From: Dictyobacter arantiisoli
Lineage (GTDB): Bacteria > Chloroflexota > Ktedonobacteria > Ktedonobacterales > Ktedonobacteraceae
NCBI RefSeq assembly: GCF_008326305.1
Contig: NZ_BIXY01000022.1
Span: 1 to 64,000 of the forward strand
DNA: 64,000 nt
Direction of reading: 5' to 3'
Below, one piece after another: positions 16,424 through 30,300 of the stretch. Under the pieces are notes generated by a model. It saw only the letters and a program-made list of their open reading frames with translations, searched no databases and had not been told where the DNA came from. Numbering within the stretch: position 1 is the first letter of the stretch; each line of letters begins with the position of its first letter. The translations under genes and the position numbers were made by a program.

Positions 16424-16585
16424 TAGTGCTCTGTTGATCTTCATTTGAAGGTTCACCCGCGACACGGGCAGGGCTGAGGAGGGAGGAGAGCATACCAGGA
16501 CACAGCCCTGGAACCCGGTCGATAGGCTGTTCCCTTTGGATTGCGTATGTATCCTGCCCTTCAAATGAGCATTAACAGACTACCA
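16424..16585. mobile_element. MITE-like element B with the same terminal inverted repeats as element A
   Basis: The left end TAGTGCTCTGTTGATCTTCA... (16424-16451) and the right end read inward on the opposite strand (16585-16558) match at 22 of 28 positions, both with TCATTTGAAGG. The core of about 105 bp contains no tandem array and no coding sequence. It lies between the dioxygenase and SbnA-like genes, so it may affect readthrough in the operon. The remaining 16586-16792 stretch holds nothing I recognise. Confidence 0.65.
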
Positions 16586-16792
16586 GGCTTCGCTCATCCT
16601 TCACATCCGCAACATCGAATGGGAGAAAGCGTCATAGGAATGCAAGGTTCTGGTCACAAGGATCACAGAGTTGCCCGGCCCATACAGAAGGAGGAGAAAG
16701 ACTACAAATGCACCAGGTTTCGATTTCTGTCTCAGATTCCCTCAATAACGTTGTGAATTTTGCCGTAGCTTATGCCAAACTTACGGAGAACA

Positions 16793-17848
16793 TTAAATGA
16801 AGTCTTTCTGATACATAATATCTGCCATGGCGACGAGGATTTTTCGTGTCCCTTCAAATGGATCCCGTGCGTGCGCAATCATCATATTGTCAAGCATCAA
16901 TACATCACCAGCCTGCCAATGGAAACGTACAGCCACCTTCTCATACAATGCGCTGATTTCTGCAACAACCGAGTCCTCTATGGGAGTGCCATCACCATAA
17001 TAGACATTTCGCGGCAGATCTTCTTCTGAGAACATCGAGAGCATGGAGTTGCGTACCTCTGCGTCAAGGCAGGAGATATGATGAAGCTGGATTTGATTAA
17101 AGAAAGACATTTCGCCAGTAATAGGATGCCTGACAACCGCTGGACACACTTGTTGTGTCTTGAGATGGCGCTCACTTTTCCACTCAAATTCAATTGATGC
17201 GTCACGGCAGTACTCCTCCACACGCTCCTTTTTAGAGGTCTGAAAGAATTGCTGCCAGCTAACATCTAACCCCTCAATAAAATTGCGCACATACAGTAAT
17301 TTCTTCTCGGCAAAACGCTGGACAAGGGCTGGATCGAGCGCGTTATAGGTCTCACGACAATCGATAATCGGGGTCGCGCCTTTACCCTCCGACGCTTTCA
17401 CACAATAGAACCACTGCTTCAATGGCCAGCGATGCATATGCGAACTTTCATTGTGGAACAAAATAGATTTATCAGCTGGGTAAGGAGTCGAGTGATAGAT
17501 CTTTAAACCAGGATCATCGCGTGGAAGATCCCCATACTCATCGAACAGTTCTCCATTAGCACTGACGCCTGCCGCGAACTCTTCAAATTTTGTAGGAGCA
17601 TCCACAGGAAAATTGCGAAAAAGGATTGCCCCATGTTTCGCGAGCGCTGTATTCAAATACTCACGATTATTTTTGCTCCAGGCAGCCAGGTTGACTCCGT
17701 CCATGGTCGGCTGCACCACAAGTGGAAAATTCAGGTCCGGCTGCAAATAGCTCTCTTGCGTTAATTGCAAAGTAGCAAGATTAATTTCTTCACGCCGTTC
17801 CTGTATACTCCTCCGAATATTCGCTTTAAGGCCTGGTTTTTTTTCCAT
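16793..17848 (-). CDS. TauD/SyrP-type Fe(II)/2-oxoglutarate dioxygenase, probable amino acid beta-hydroxylase
   Basis: The 351-residue protein has the TauD/TfdA fold markers: GAILFRNF, the iron ligands in LFHNESSH (His132, Glu134), distal His326 in IAHARDPFEGTRK, and Arg335 for 2-oxoglutarate. Family members in NRPS clusters, such as SyrP, hydroxylate the beta carbon of carrier-bound Asp. The HxE rather than HxD triad is shared by all three copies in this locus. The start at 17848 has AAGGAAGAG upstream; the longer frame to 17962 has no site. It is the first gene of the minus-strand operon and divergent from NRPS1. It is likely to act on an Asp/Asn-loaded T domain of the synthetases. Confidence 0.9.
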   Translation of the reverse strand: MEKKPGLKANIRRSIQERREEINLATLQLTQESYLQPDLNFPLVVQPTMDGVNLAAWSKNNREYLNTALAKHGAILFRNFPVDAPTKFEEFAAGVSANGELFDEYGDLPRDDPGLKIYHSTPYPADKSILFHNESSHMHRWPLKQWFYCVKASEGKGATPIIDCRETYNALDPALVQRFAEKKLLYVRNFIEGLDVSWQQFFQTSKKERVEEYCRDASIEFEWKSERHLKTQQVCPAVVRHPITGEMSFFNQIQLHHISCLDAEVRNSMLSMFSEEDLPRNVYYGDGTPIEDSVVAEISALYEKVAVRFHWQAGDVLMLDNMMIAHARDPFEGTRKILVAMADIMYQKDFI

Positions 17849-18342
17849 CTTCTCTTCCTTATCTTTTTCTGCCTGCCAGGGTAAGAGTAGATAACCCATA
17901 GGTGTGAACGTAAACAGGATGGTTAAGGATGTAAGCCCGCTGGAAAAGCCTTCCGTTCGCACCTATGAAATGACACTCCATTACCGGTTAGTTTACCCCT
18001 TTTCATCACTAAAAAACTATCCACCTCGGAGAGGATCTTTTTATCCAAAAATGTAATAGCGCATCCCACAGAAATACCTTCCATCCAGCAAAAAAATAGG
18101 CACAAGTACCTACCCGCACTAGCTTTTCTTTCCCCAGACAAGGCTGGGGGAAAGAAAAGGATAAAGTTTTAATCCGGAAAAGGGTATTTCTCTACCGCTC
18201 GCGCTTCCATTTCTAGCAAAAAAATCCTCTGTCAGGGGGATAGTTCACAAATACGTCACAATGGTATTCTACTGGCACAATAACCCTTGCCCTATCTGCG
18301 CATCGGGCATGTGCTTTATCATACAGAGGAGTAGCCACTTAT
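17849..18342. promoter_or_regulatory. divergent intergenic region between accessory operon and NRPS operon
   Basis: This 494-bp region must hold both main promoters of the locus. It contains a stem (arms 18123-18135 CTTTTCTTTCCCC and 18147-18159) with an 11-nt loop. I see no strong consensus promoter; TTCACA with TATTCT downstream near 18250 has a spacing of only 15 bp. The short frame 17923-18141 on the minus strand looks non-coding. No riboswitch or Fur-box-like palindrome was recognised by eye. Confidence 0.45.
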
Positions 18343-21300
18343 ATGCATATGGCAGGTTTACAGGGGTCTCGCCTTTCAATCCAACAGACTCATCAGTGGG
18401 GATTGCAACAGGATCAGCAGGCATATTGGGTTCAGTGTGTCTTTTCGCTGGAGGGTCCTCTCCAGCTTACGATGCTGCATCTAGCATTTGAAGATGTGAT
18501 TCGCCAGCACAAGATTCTGCGAACGGTCTTTCATCGTTTACCCGGTATGGATGTACCTCTACAGGTTGTGAATCCTGAGGCGGAACTCGTTTGGGATGAT
18601 GCTGACTTGCAGGATCTCGATCCGTTGGCACAACAACTTCATGTTGAGAATGCGCTCGCGGAAGTTCGCATGAGCCCTCATGATCTTTCTAATGGACCTG
18701 TCGTATCTGTTACATTGTTGAAGTGCGCTGCATCCAGGACTCTTCTTTTGATCAGTATTCCTGCTCTTTGCGCTGATATACCCACCCTTAAACATTTTGT
18801 TGCAGAGGTGGCACAGGCTTATCTTGCCCACTTCTATAATAAGTCAGATTCAGATGATGAAATACTTCAATATTCCGATGTCTCAGCCTGGCAATATGAG
18901 ATTCTAGAGGAGGAGGATGCTCGCTTGCGCCAAACCTTCTGGACACAGAAGGATCTTTCTCATATGCCTTCTCTGCTCCTCCCGTTCTCTCGCACATCCG
19001 TAGCAGAACTGGATATGCATACACCCTTTCATCCCCAAAAAATGACTATTGCTCCCTCCTATCCTCTACCATCGGTTGCCAATCTGGAACAACAAGGTAT
19101 TGTGCCTGCAACGTTCTTGCTGGCCTGCTGGCAAATTCTTCTCTGGCGAGTAACCGGCGAAGCAGATATACCGTTGGGTGTGGCTTTCGATGGCCGGAAT
19201 TACGAAGAGCTAGAGAATACGCTAGGACCCTATACGCGATTCGTCCCCGTGCTCGCAGACCTCAGGGAAGATACGACATTTGAACAGTTGCTGAAACAGC
19301 TACAGAGTACGATTGATCTGTCCAGTGAAGCGCAAATCTATTTTAACTGGCACAATATGCCTGCATATCGCGACAAACCACTCACCAGTCATTTTTTTCC
19401 GTTAAGCTTTGAATTTGAGCAGTGGCCGAAAATTGTTGCTGAGGATGTTCATTTCTTGTTTCGAGAGAGTTTTGGCGGAAGTGAACGATTTGTACTCCGG
19501 CTTGTCGTACAACAGGTGGAGAATACACTTCAGTGCGAATTACAGTATGATGCCACATATATACAACCCGAACAGGCCCGGCACATGCTGAATGCCCTGT
19601 ACACGCTCCTGCGGTTCGCGCCAACACAACAACAGAGGCCAATCAGCCGTTTGCCAATCATAGAACGTAGCGAACAGGAGAGATTACTGGCGATTTTTCG
19701 TGGACCCCAACAGGACTATCCAGCTCAAACGCTACCACAATTATTTGAAGAGCAGGCTGAGAAGTACGCTGGCCAGATAGCGGTGATCAGCGGTGACCAG
19801 CAGTTAACATATGAACAACTACATACTCGGGCAAACCGTCTGGCACACTGGCTCAGGCAACATGGTGTCGGCCCTGATATTCTGGTATGTCTTTACCTTG
19901 AACGCAGTATGGATGGTCTGGTGAGTTTACTCGCGGTGCTCAAGGCTGGAGGTGCCTATGTCCCTCTCGATCCAGATAGCCCTCTGGATCGCCTGGCATT
20001 CCAGCTTGAAGATACTCAGGCTCCAATCATACTAACACAAGAGCATCTTCTTCCACGTCTTCCCACTTTCACAGGTCAGATATTCTGTCTCGACAGAGAT
20101 GAGGCTCTGCTTGCAAACAAGCCAACAACCAATCCGCCAGCTATAACTCAGGCAAATCATCTAGCATATGTCATGTATACATCAGGCTCAACAGGTATGC
20201 CTAAAGGCGTACTCATTCGACAGAGTAGCGTTCTCAATTATATCTATGATATGTGCAAGCGTATCGCGCCTCAGAGCGGTTTACACTTTGCAACAGTTTC
20301 GACATTGGCCGCAGACCTGGGCAATACTTCAATCTTTAGTTCTCTTGCTTCTGGCGGCTGCTTACACATCCTTTCCTATGAAACGCTTACTTCCGGTGAG
20401 ACTTTCGCCGACTATATCCAGCAACATCCCGTTGATGTACTCAAAATCGTGCCATCTCATCTGCAGGCGCTCCTTGCCAGCAGCAACAAGCGAGAAATCT
20501 TGCCACGCCGATACCTCGTACTGGGAGGAGAGACACTCACACATTCTTTACTTCACACAATCCAGCAACGAGGCGCACGTTGTGCAATCATTAACCACTA
20601 TGGTCCGACTGAGACAACTATCGGTGCCCTGGTGAATGAATTGGGGATATTACCCTCTCAGGAAAGCAATGCGGCTCCGCTCTCTCACGACGAAATGTCC
20701 AACGTTCCCATTGGCTATCCCATCTCGAATGTGCAGATTTGTATTGTCGATCAGTATCAGCAGATTGTGCCAGTGGGTGTCACCGGAGAACTACTCATTA
20801 GCGGTGACGGTTTAAGCGCTGGCTACCTGCATCAGGAAGAACTGACACAGGCACGTTTCCTCCCTCACCCATTCTTTAAAGAGTCGCATCAATATGTCTA
20901 TAAAACAAACGACCTCGCACGCTACACAGCGGATGGCTTGATTGAATTTATCGGTCGAGCAGATAGACAGGTAAAGCTGAGAGGATATCGTATTGAACTT
21001 GGCGAGATCGAAACAAACTTACGTCGGCATCCCCGCATACTTGAGGCAGTTGCGGTTCTCCGTGAAGAGGCTTCCGCCGACAAACGGATCATCGCTTATG
21101 TCGTCAATGATCAGCTGGCTACACCATCGCCGTTGGAGCTAAGAAAATTCTTACAAAAGGCATTGCCTGAATATATGATCCCGACGCTTATTATGCCGCT
21201 GCCAGCATTACCACTCACGGCGAACGGCAAAATCAACTATCGGGCATTGCCGCTACCAGAACAAGGCATCAGCAATACCAGGTCGCCTTATGTGGCTCCG

Positions 21301-24300
21301 CGTAATCCAATTGAAGAAGTGCTGATCGCTATCTGGCAAGACGTGCTTCAAATCCCAAATCCAGGCATCCACGATGATTTCTTCGCTGCTGGTGGTCATT
21401 CACTCCTGGTAACACAGCTTATTTCTAGAGTTCAGACGACTTTACAGGTCAACTTGCCCATCACGAGCGTCTTTGAGGCTCCAACGGTAGCGCGCCTGGC
21501 AACACTGGTTGGATCTGCTCTGCGCGGCAATCAGGCCCAAGCAGTGTTGCCATTGACAGCTATCTCTCGTGATCAGGATCTTCCTTTATCATTTTCACAG
21601 CAGCGACTGTGGTTCTTGCATCGACTAGATCCAGACAGCCCTGCGTATAATGTGCCATTCGCCTTGCATATGAAAGGGGACCTGTCTATTGAGGCATTGG
21701 AATATAGTCTGGGCGAGGTAGTACGGCGACACGAAATTTTACGTACGACGTTCGTTACGCAAAACGAGCTCACGCTGCAACGTATTCATCCCTGGTCCGA
21801 ATATTCTCTTGAACAAAAAGAGCTTTATGCTACGACACGACAAAAACGCGAAGAGGAAATATTACGGCAAAGACAGGAAGAGGCGCGACGTCCGTTCGAT
21901 CTCACGCAGGGTCCTCTATTCCGTGCGACATTACTCCATCTGGATGAGAAGGATTATGTCCTGTTGCTCACGATGCATCACATTGTCTCCGATGGATGGT
22001 CCAATAGTATCCTGTTCCGTGAAATACAGACATTCTATACCGCTTATCGAGAAAAAGAACCGGCTCAACTAACGGATATACCAGTTCAATATGCGGACTA
22101 TGCATTCTGGCAACATCAGTATCTCCAGGGCGACATACTAAATACGCAATTGAGTTACTGGACACAACAGCTAGCAGGAATATCTCCTCTGGATTTACCA
22201 ACGGATTATCCTCGTCCTGGAGTGCAAGGTTTTCGAGGCACAGAACTAAACTATCAAATCGCCCACGCGCTCGTTGCAGATTTGAAGCAGCTAGGCCAGA
22301 ACGAAGGTACGACTCTGTTTATGACACTGTTAGCAGCCTTCCAGGTCTTGCTGGCTCACTACTCCGGTCAGGATGATATAGCTGTTGGTACGCCTACCGC
22401 CAATCGACATCATGCCGGGATCGAAAACCTGATTGGGCCATTTATTAACACACTGGTATTGCGTACGAATCTTGCGGGAAATCCTACGTTCCTGGAAGTC
22501 CTCCAACGTGTGCGCAGCGTTTCATTAGAAGCGTATGCTCACCAGGATCTCCCGTTTGAGAAAATTGTCGAGGCGATCCAACCCGAACGCGATCTGAGCC
22601 GCACGCCGCTCTTTCAGGTGATGTTTGGCCTCCAAAATCTTCCCATGCCTGATGTCTCTCTGGATGGATTGGCACTCACTCCCTACCAGGGTGAGAATAG
22701 CACATCGAAATTTGATCTTTCTCTGACAACCGTTGAAAATGAGCAGGGATTGCTCTGTATCGTGGAGTATAGTACTGATCTCTTCAAAAAAGAGACAGTA
22801 CAACGCATGATGCAAGGATGGCACACGCTTCTACAAGCTTTGGTCAACGCACCACAACGCCACATCGCGGAATTGCCTGCGGTGGGACCCGATGAACAAG
22901 CGCGATTGCAAATATATAACCAGGGTCCGCAATTGACTATCCCTGAACCATACTCCACGCATCGCTGCTTTGAAGAACAGGTCCAACTTACGCCAGAGGC
23001 TATCGCGCTACACTGTGGTGAGGATCAACTCAGTTATCAAGAACTTAATCGATGTGCGAACCGCCTCGCCCACCAGCTTCAGGACCAGGGAGTCGGACCA
23101 GAAACACTGGTTGCACTCTTAGCTGAACGTGAGATCCATTTCCTGATCGCGGTCCTCGCAATCTTCAAAGCTGGAGGAGTCTATCTGCCACTTGATCCGC
23201 TTCATCCTGCCGGTCGAATACAGCAAACGCTTCACAATAGCGGCTGCGAATTCCTGCTCACAACACACGCTTTTACAACGATGGTTGAACAGATCGCGGT
23301 TGAACCGCAGTTGCCGGTGCACGTCTCCTATATTGAGGATCTTTTGAAGCAAGCACAAAGCGAGGAAAATCTGCCCGTTCCCGCTATTCCTCATCACCTG
23401 GCCTATATCATCTATACATCTGGTTCTACGGGTCTACCAAAGGGAGCAATGATTGAACATGCTGGTATGCTCAATCATCTCTATGCAAAAATCACCGATC
23501 TACAACTTACTGCGCAAGATACGATTGCACAAACAGCTTCTCAGTGCTTTGATATCTCTGTCTGGCAATTTTTAGCTGCCCTGCTCGTCGGTGGCCGGGT
23601 CACGATTTTCCCAGATAGCATCGCGCACGATCCCGCACAGATGCTTCTGGCCTTGAAACGTCACGCGATCACAATTTATGAAGTTGTCCCCTCGGTGCTC
23701 AAATTTCTGCTTGACACACTGCAAGAAAGCCCATATAGTGCGCAACCTCTGCCAACGCTCCGTAATCTGCTTGTTACAGGAGAAGCCTTGCCACCAGCAC
23801 TGTATCACCGATGGTTGACATTCCAATCCAGCACGCCCATGATCAATGCCTATGGCCCGACGGAATGTTCGGATGATGTCACACATCACATCATGACGCG
23901 ACCAACGGCAGAGATGGCTTCCTCTGTCTCAATTGGCCGTCCAGTAATCAATACACAAATCTATGTCCTGGATCGGTTATGCTATCCTGTGCCTCTTGGT
24001 GCCTACGGCGAGATATATGTTGGAGGGATTGGTGTTGGTCGGGGCTATTTTAACAATCCACATGGTACTGCCGAGGTGTTTCTTCCAGACCCGTTTAGCG
24101 CACGTGAGGGCGCAAGGCTCTACAAAACCGGTGATCGGGCCCGCTATCTCGCTGACGGCACAATTGAGTTCGTTGGTCGCATCGATTATCAGGTCAAAAT
24201 CCGTGGCTTCCGCATCGAATTAGGAGAGATCGAGACGCAGCTCCGATACTATCCAGAGGTAAAGGATGTGGTGGTTATGGTCCGTGGCGATAATCCCGAG

Positions 24301-27300
24301 GACAGATATCTCGTGGCTTATCTTGTAACAAACATGGTAATCGACAAATCAGACCTGCACGCATTTCTGAAAGAGAAGCTCCCGAACTATATGATCCCGA
24401 CTACGTTTCTATTGCTCGATAAACTACCACTGACAACTAATGGCAAGGTAGATCTCCATGCCTTACCCACTCCTGACATCAATCAATCGGGCACAGGGAT
24501 CTCTTATCTGGCACCTCGCACATCATTAGAAAAGACACTGGCCCATATCTGGGAACAGATACTTGGCCGCGAGCAAATAAGCATCACGGATAATTTCTTC
24601 GAACATGGTGGTCATTCTTTATTAGCTACCCGCGTTATTGCACAGGCAAGTGAGGCATTCCAGTGTGAGTTACCGTTACGTACGATCTTTGAAGCGCCCA
24701 CTATCATGTCATTCGCGCACTATATCGAGAATATCCAGCGGAACAGGACCGCACGTTTGCTCCCTGCACTCCAGCCTGTCGCACGGCCCGCGTCTATTCC
24801 ACTCTCTTTTGCCCAACAACGTCTGTGGTTTCTGGATCAATTAGAGCGTGGAACGAGTGCCTATAATGTCCCGGCGGCCTTGCGCCTCTCAGGTCCGTTC
24901 TCCATCCAGGCATTTACCGGGAGTATCCAACAGATTGTACAGCGCCATGAGAGCTTACGCACAATCTTTACAGCGCCGCAAGGCACACCCATCCAGGTGA
25001 TCACGCCATTCACACCCATTCAGGTGCCTCTACTCGATCTGCGCACCTTGCCATCAACCATGCAAGAGGAACAGGTGCAACTTCTGGCTCAACAGGAAGC
25101 TCGCTCTTCCTTTGATCTCGCGTGCGGCCCCCTCTTACGCATACACTTGATCAGACTCAAGGAAGAGGAGCATATTTTGCTCTTGAATATGCATCACATT
25201 ATCCTGGATGATTGGTCAATCGATGTATTGGGTGGGGAGCTGACCACACTCTATCAAATGGCAGTGCGTGGAGAAACAAGCACGCTTCCCGCTCTCCCTA
25301 TTCAATACGCCGACTATACACTCTGGCAAAGAGCATGGTTGAAGGGAGATATCTTACAGGAACAGTTGGACTACTGGCTACATCAGCTAGCCGATGCTCC
25401 CACGACACTCAACTTCCCGCTGGATCGGCCACGTCCTGCACAGCAATCCTATGCAGGTGCTCATGAGTCCTTGATGTTGCCGCTGATGCTGCATCGAAAA
25501 CTGGAACAGCTAAGCCAGCAAGAAGGGGCTACGTTGTTTATGACACTGTTAGCCAGCTTTCAGGTCTTGTTAATGCGTTACAGCGGGCAAACGGATATCA
25601 TCGTCGGAACATCAGTAGCCAACCGGACACAGCAGAATCTGGAAAACTTAATCGGCTTCTTCGTGAACACCCTGGCTATGCGCATTGATCTCTCGCAGAA
25701 TCCCAGCTTCCGACAGGTAATGGCGCAGATTCGAGAAGTAGCCTTACAAGCCTATGCCCATCAGGATCTCACCTTCGAACAACTGATCACACAATTGCCA
25801 ATAGAGCGGAATTTGAGCTATCACCCCTTATTCCAGGTGGCCTTTGAGTTCCAGCATGCACCATTCTCTACCCTCGAACTGGCTGATGTGTCCTGGAGTC
25901 CACTGGAATTTGCCAGAACGACGGCAAAGTTTGACCTCGAACTGACTCTGGCCGAAGAGGAACAAGGCTTACTTTGTATGATGGTCTATAATACAGATCT
26001 CTTCGATGCCGATACTATCCGACGCGTCCTCGGTCACTTCCAGACACTACTAGAAGGAATTGTCTCTGATCCCGATCAGAGAGTCTCGGCATTGCCACTA
26101 CTCAATACAGACGAACGTGACCTCCTGCTTCTCCACTGGAATCAGACGCAACGTGAGCTGCCACAGCCTCTGCTCTTTACTCAACTCTTTGAGCAAAATG
26201 TTGCGTGCATACCTGACCGCATCGCAGTGTGCGATCAGCAGGGGCAGCTCACGTATGCTGCCCTCTGGCAACGCGTACAACAACTGGCAAGCATACTCCA
26301 GCATATGGGAGTGAGACCAGAAGCGCTGGTAGGAATCTATCTGGAGCGTTCCACGGACTTTTTAGTCAGTGTGCTGGCAATCTGGCAGTGCGCGGCCGCC
26401 TATGTGCCTCTTGATCCCGCCTATCCTGCAGAACGATTGCAGTTTATTCTCGACCATGCACAGGCCCCTCTACTTATTACAAGCATGGCCCTGGCTGAGA
26501 GTTTACCTCAGGAGCACACTAAAACCCTGTATATGGAACAGCTTCCAGAACTGGCAGGAGCTGAGCCGGGACCCGGCTTCCCCCTGCACTCGCAGCAGCT
26601 TGCTTATGTAATCTATACCTCAGGCTCTACAGGAGTACCTAAAGGTGTCATGGTCACACATGAGGGTATGCTCAATCATCTCTGGGCCAAAGTCGCGACC
26701 TTAGAACTTGGGGAGAGCGATGTGGTAGCTCAGACGGCATCCCAGAGCTTTGATATTTCGGTATGGCAGTTCCTGGCAGTCTTACTTCAAAGAGGACAGG
26801 TACAAATCCTACCCGATACTATTTCCCATGATCCTTTCCAGTTGCTACGAGCAATTCGAGAGCGCGCAGTCAGCATCCTCCAGGTAGTACCTTCCCTGCT
26901 GAGGGCTCTGCTCGATGAACCAGGCTCATCTCCTTATCTACAGGCAGAGCTACGCTGGGTCATTGTGACCGGAGAAGCAATGCCGATCGATCTCTGCCAA
27001 CGCTGGTGGGGGCAGCATGCATCAATCAAACTGCTCAATGCCTATGGTCCCACAGAATGCTCAGATGATGTGACCCATGCACTCCTGGCACTTCAAGAGG
27101 AAAAAGAGCCGAACTGGCGTGTGCCAATAGGCTCGGCCATCGCCAATACGCAGCTCTACATACTGGATGTTCACTTACAGCCAGTGCCAATAGGAGTACC
27201 AGGTGAACTTTATATTGGCGGCATACCAGTCGCTCGTGGCTACTGGCACCGCCCTGAAATCACAGCGGCACGCTTCCTCCCTGATCCATTCAGCTCTCAG

Positions 27301-30300
27301 GCAGGGAGCAGGCTCTACCAGACCGGTGATCTGGTTCGTTATCTGCCCAATGGCACGCTTGAGTATCTAGGAAGATTGGATCAGCAGGTCAAGCTACGGG
27401 GATATCGGATTGAACTCGAAGAGATCCAGGCCATATTGCATCAACATCCTGATGTTCAAGATGCCGTTGTAATCGTACGTGAAGATATAGCTAATGATAA
27501 GCGTCTGGTGGCCTATTATGTTGCTCAAGCAGATATCGATTTCTCGTTGACTGAACTACGTGCTCATGTAAGCAAGCAACTACCGGAGTATATGGTGCCT
27601 TCAGCGTTTGTGCAGATGCCTGTCCTGCCTCTCACGCCAAATGGCAAGCTTGATCTCAAGGCATTGCCAGAGCCAGATCTGCCACAAGATCCAGCGCATG
27701 CCTTTGCATTGCCTCTTACTCCAATCGAAACAACGCTGGTTACGATCATGACAGAAGTGTTGGGAATAGAACACATCAGCAGATCAGACAACTTTTTCGC
27801 GTTAGGCGGTCATTCTCTATTAGCAACTCGTGTCGTTGCTCAGGCACGCGAGGCCTTCCAGGTCGAGCTCCCTTTGCGCACGCTCTTTGAGCTACCCACT
27901 ATCGCAGCGTTATCCCAACACATTGCGAGTCTCCGGCAGAGCGGCACTTCACGCCTGCTCCCTGAAATCCTACCGGCTGAACGTCCCGAGAATATCCCGC
28001 TCTCATTTGCTCAACAACGCCTGTGGTTCCTGGATCAGTTGGAACCAGAAAGTAGCGTCTACAATATCTCAAACGCGCTACATCTGTCAGGTCCTCTCGT
28101 AGTCCAGACGCTGGCAAATAGCATTCAGCAGATTGTACAGCGTCATGAGAATTTACGTACAACCTTCGTTTCCCGGCAGGGTATTCCTACACAAGTGATC
28201 ACACCTGTATCGCTGCTTCATCTGCCAGTGTTCGATCTACAAGGTTTGCAAACAACTACACAGGAAAAGATGATCCAGCAATTGGCCCAACAGGAAGCTG
28301 CGTTCCATTTTAATCTCACCGTCGGACCACTTCTACACATACGTCTGCTGCGTCTTGCACAGGAAGAGCATGTTTTGCTTTTCAACATACATCACATCGT
28401 CTCAGATGCCTGGTCGGAAAATGTCCTGATCAACGAACTCACGATACTCTATCGGGCCGCGCTAACAGGTGAAAGGGCATCCTTGCCAGGCTTGCCAATT
28501 CAATATGCCGATTATGCTCTCTGGCAGCAGAAATGGCTACAAGGCGATATCTTTACCCACTTAACGGAATATTGGAAACAGCAGCTTGCCAATATTCCAC
28601 CACTGCTACCATTGCCAACAAGCAAACCCCGACCGCTGGTGCAAAACAGTGAAGGTAAAAATTATCGTTGCACTATAGAATCTTCGCTGGCAAATAACTT
28701 AAAACAAATGAGTCAGGAAACCAATGTAACGACATTTATGACGTTTCTAACGGCGTTTTCTATGCTTCTTGGCTACTACAGTAAGCAAGAAGATATCGTC
28801 ATTGGAACAGACGTAGCGAATCGGTCGCATCAAAAAACAGAAGCGTTGATTGGTTTCTTTGTCAATCAACTCGTATTGCGCATTAATCTATCAGACGACC
28901 TACCGTTCCAGCAATTACTCCAACGTGTCAGTGCAACCACACTTGATGCATATACACACCAGGACATGCCTTTCGATAGCCTTGTCCAGATCCTTAATCC
29001 GCAACGCAGCAATAGCTATCTGCCTCTGTTCCAGGTAAAGATACTCTTTATAGATGCTCAAAAGCAACAGTTTGCGCTGCCCGATCTCAACATTCAGCCA
29101 GTAGACATTGAGAATACAACATCAAAATTGGATATCACCCTCTTCCTCGTAGATAACGGACAAGAGATTACAGCGACATGGCAATATCAGCCAGACCTCT
29201 TCAGCGAGGAGATGATTGCGAATATGGCTCAACACTACCAGACATTGCTCAGCAATATTGTTGCCTATCCACACGAACGACTGAGTAAATTGCAGCGTAT
29301 CACAGAAACCGCAAGGAGAAAACAAACGATGAAATCTCAGAAGAATCAACCGGCAAACAGCCGTATCAAAGCCCTGAAAAGTATCACCCCAAAGTTGGTT
29401 TCGTATTCGCAAGAGGAGTTCGTCAGGATTGGGTCCCTCTCTCCCGATTCTTCCTTTCCTTTGGTTGTACAACCCAACAAGGAGGATATTCAGCTCGTCC
29501 AATGGGCGCACAGCAATCGAGAATATCTGGAAAAAGAGTTGCTGCAACACGGCGCAATACTCTTCCGTGGCTTTAATATCGATACGCCTCCTGTATTTGA
29601 AGACTTTGCGCTGGTATTTACCGATACATTGTTCAATGAGAACGGCGAACATCCACGCGTTTCGGTGAGCGGAAATGTCTATACCCCTGTCTTTTTTCCG
29701 CCGGAGGAACATTTATTATGGCATAACGAAAATTCTTTCAATCAGCACGGCCCTATGAAGATCTGGTTTGCCTGTGCCAGGCCGGCTGATCAAGGTGGTG
29801 AAACTCCCATTGTAGATAGCCGCAAAGTGTTTGAGCGCCTCGATCCAAAAATCCGGGAACGCTTCCTACAAAAAAACATTATGTATGTGCGCAATTATAG
29901 CGACGAACTGGGATTGAATTGGCAGGAAGTCTTTCGAACAACAGATAGAGCAGAGGTAGAAGCGAAATGCCGCGCAGAGGCCCTGGAGTTTGAGTGGAAG
30001 GATAAAGATCACTTCAAAACTCTCTGTGTCCGCCCGGCAGTCGTACGACATCCCAAAACGGGAGAGTTTAGCTGGTTCAATCAAGCACAACACTGGCATC
30101 CGGCTTGCCTTAATCCACAGACGCGTTCTGCTTTGCAGTCGCTATTTAAGAAAGAGAATTTCCCTCGCAACTGCTACTACGGTGATGGGACACCTATTGA
30201 AGATAGTGTCATGGAAGAGATCTGTCACGTCTATCAGGAACTGGAAGTGAGTTTTCCCTGGCAGCGAGGCGATGTAATTATGCTTGACAATATTCTCGTC

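Noticed and set aside
17923-18141. 72-residue minus-strand frame upstream of the dioxygenase gene
   Set aside because: It has no ribosome binding site or motif and lies in the divergent promoter region.
29122-29712. 196-residue antisense frame inside NRPS1
   Set aside because: It mirrors the conserved C/TauD coding sequence on the other strand, has no ribosome binding site and resembles no protein.
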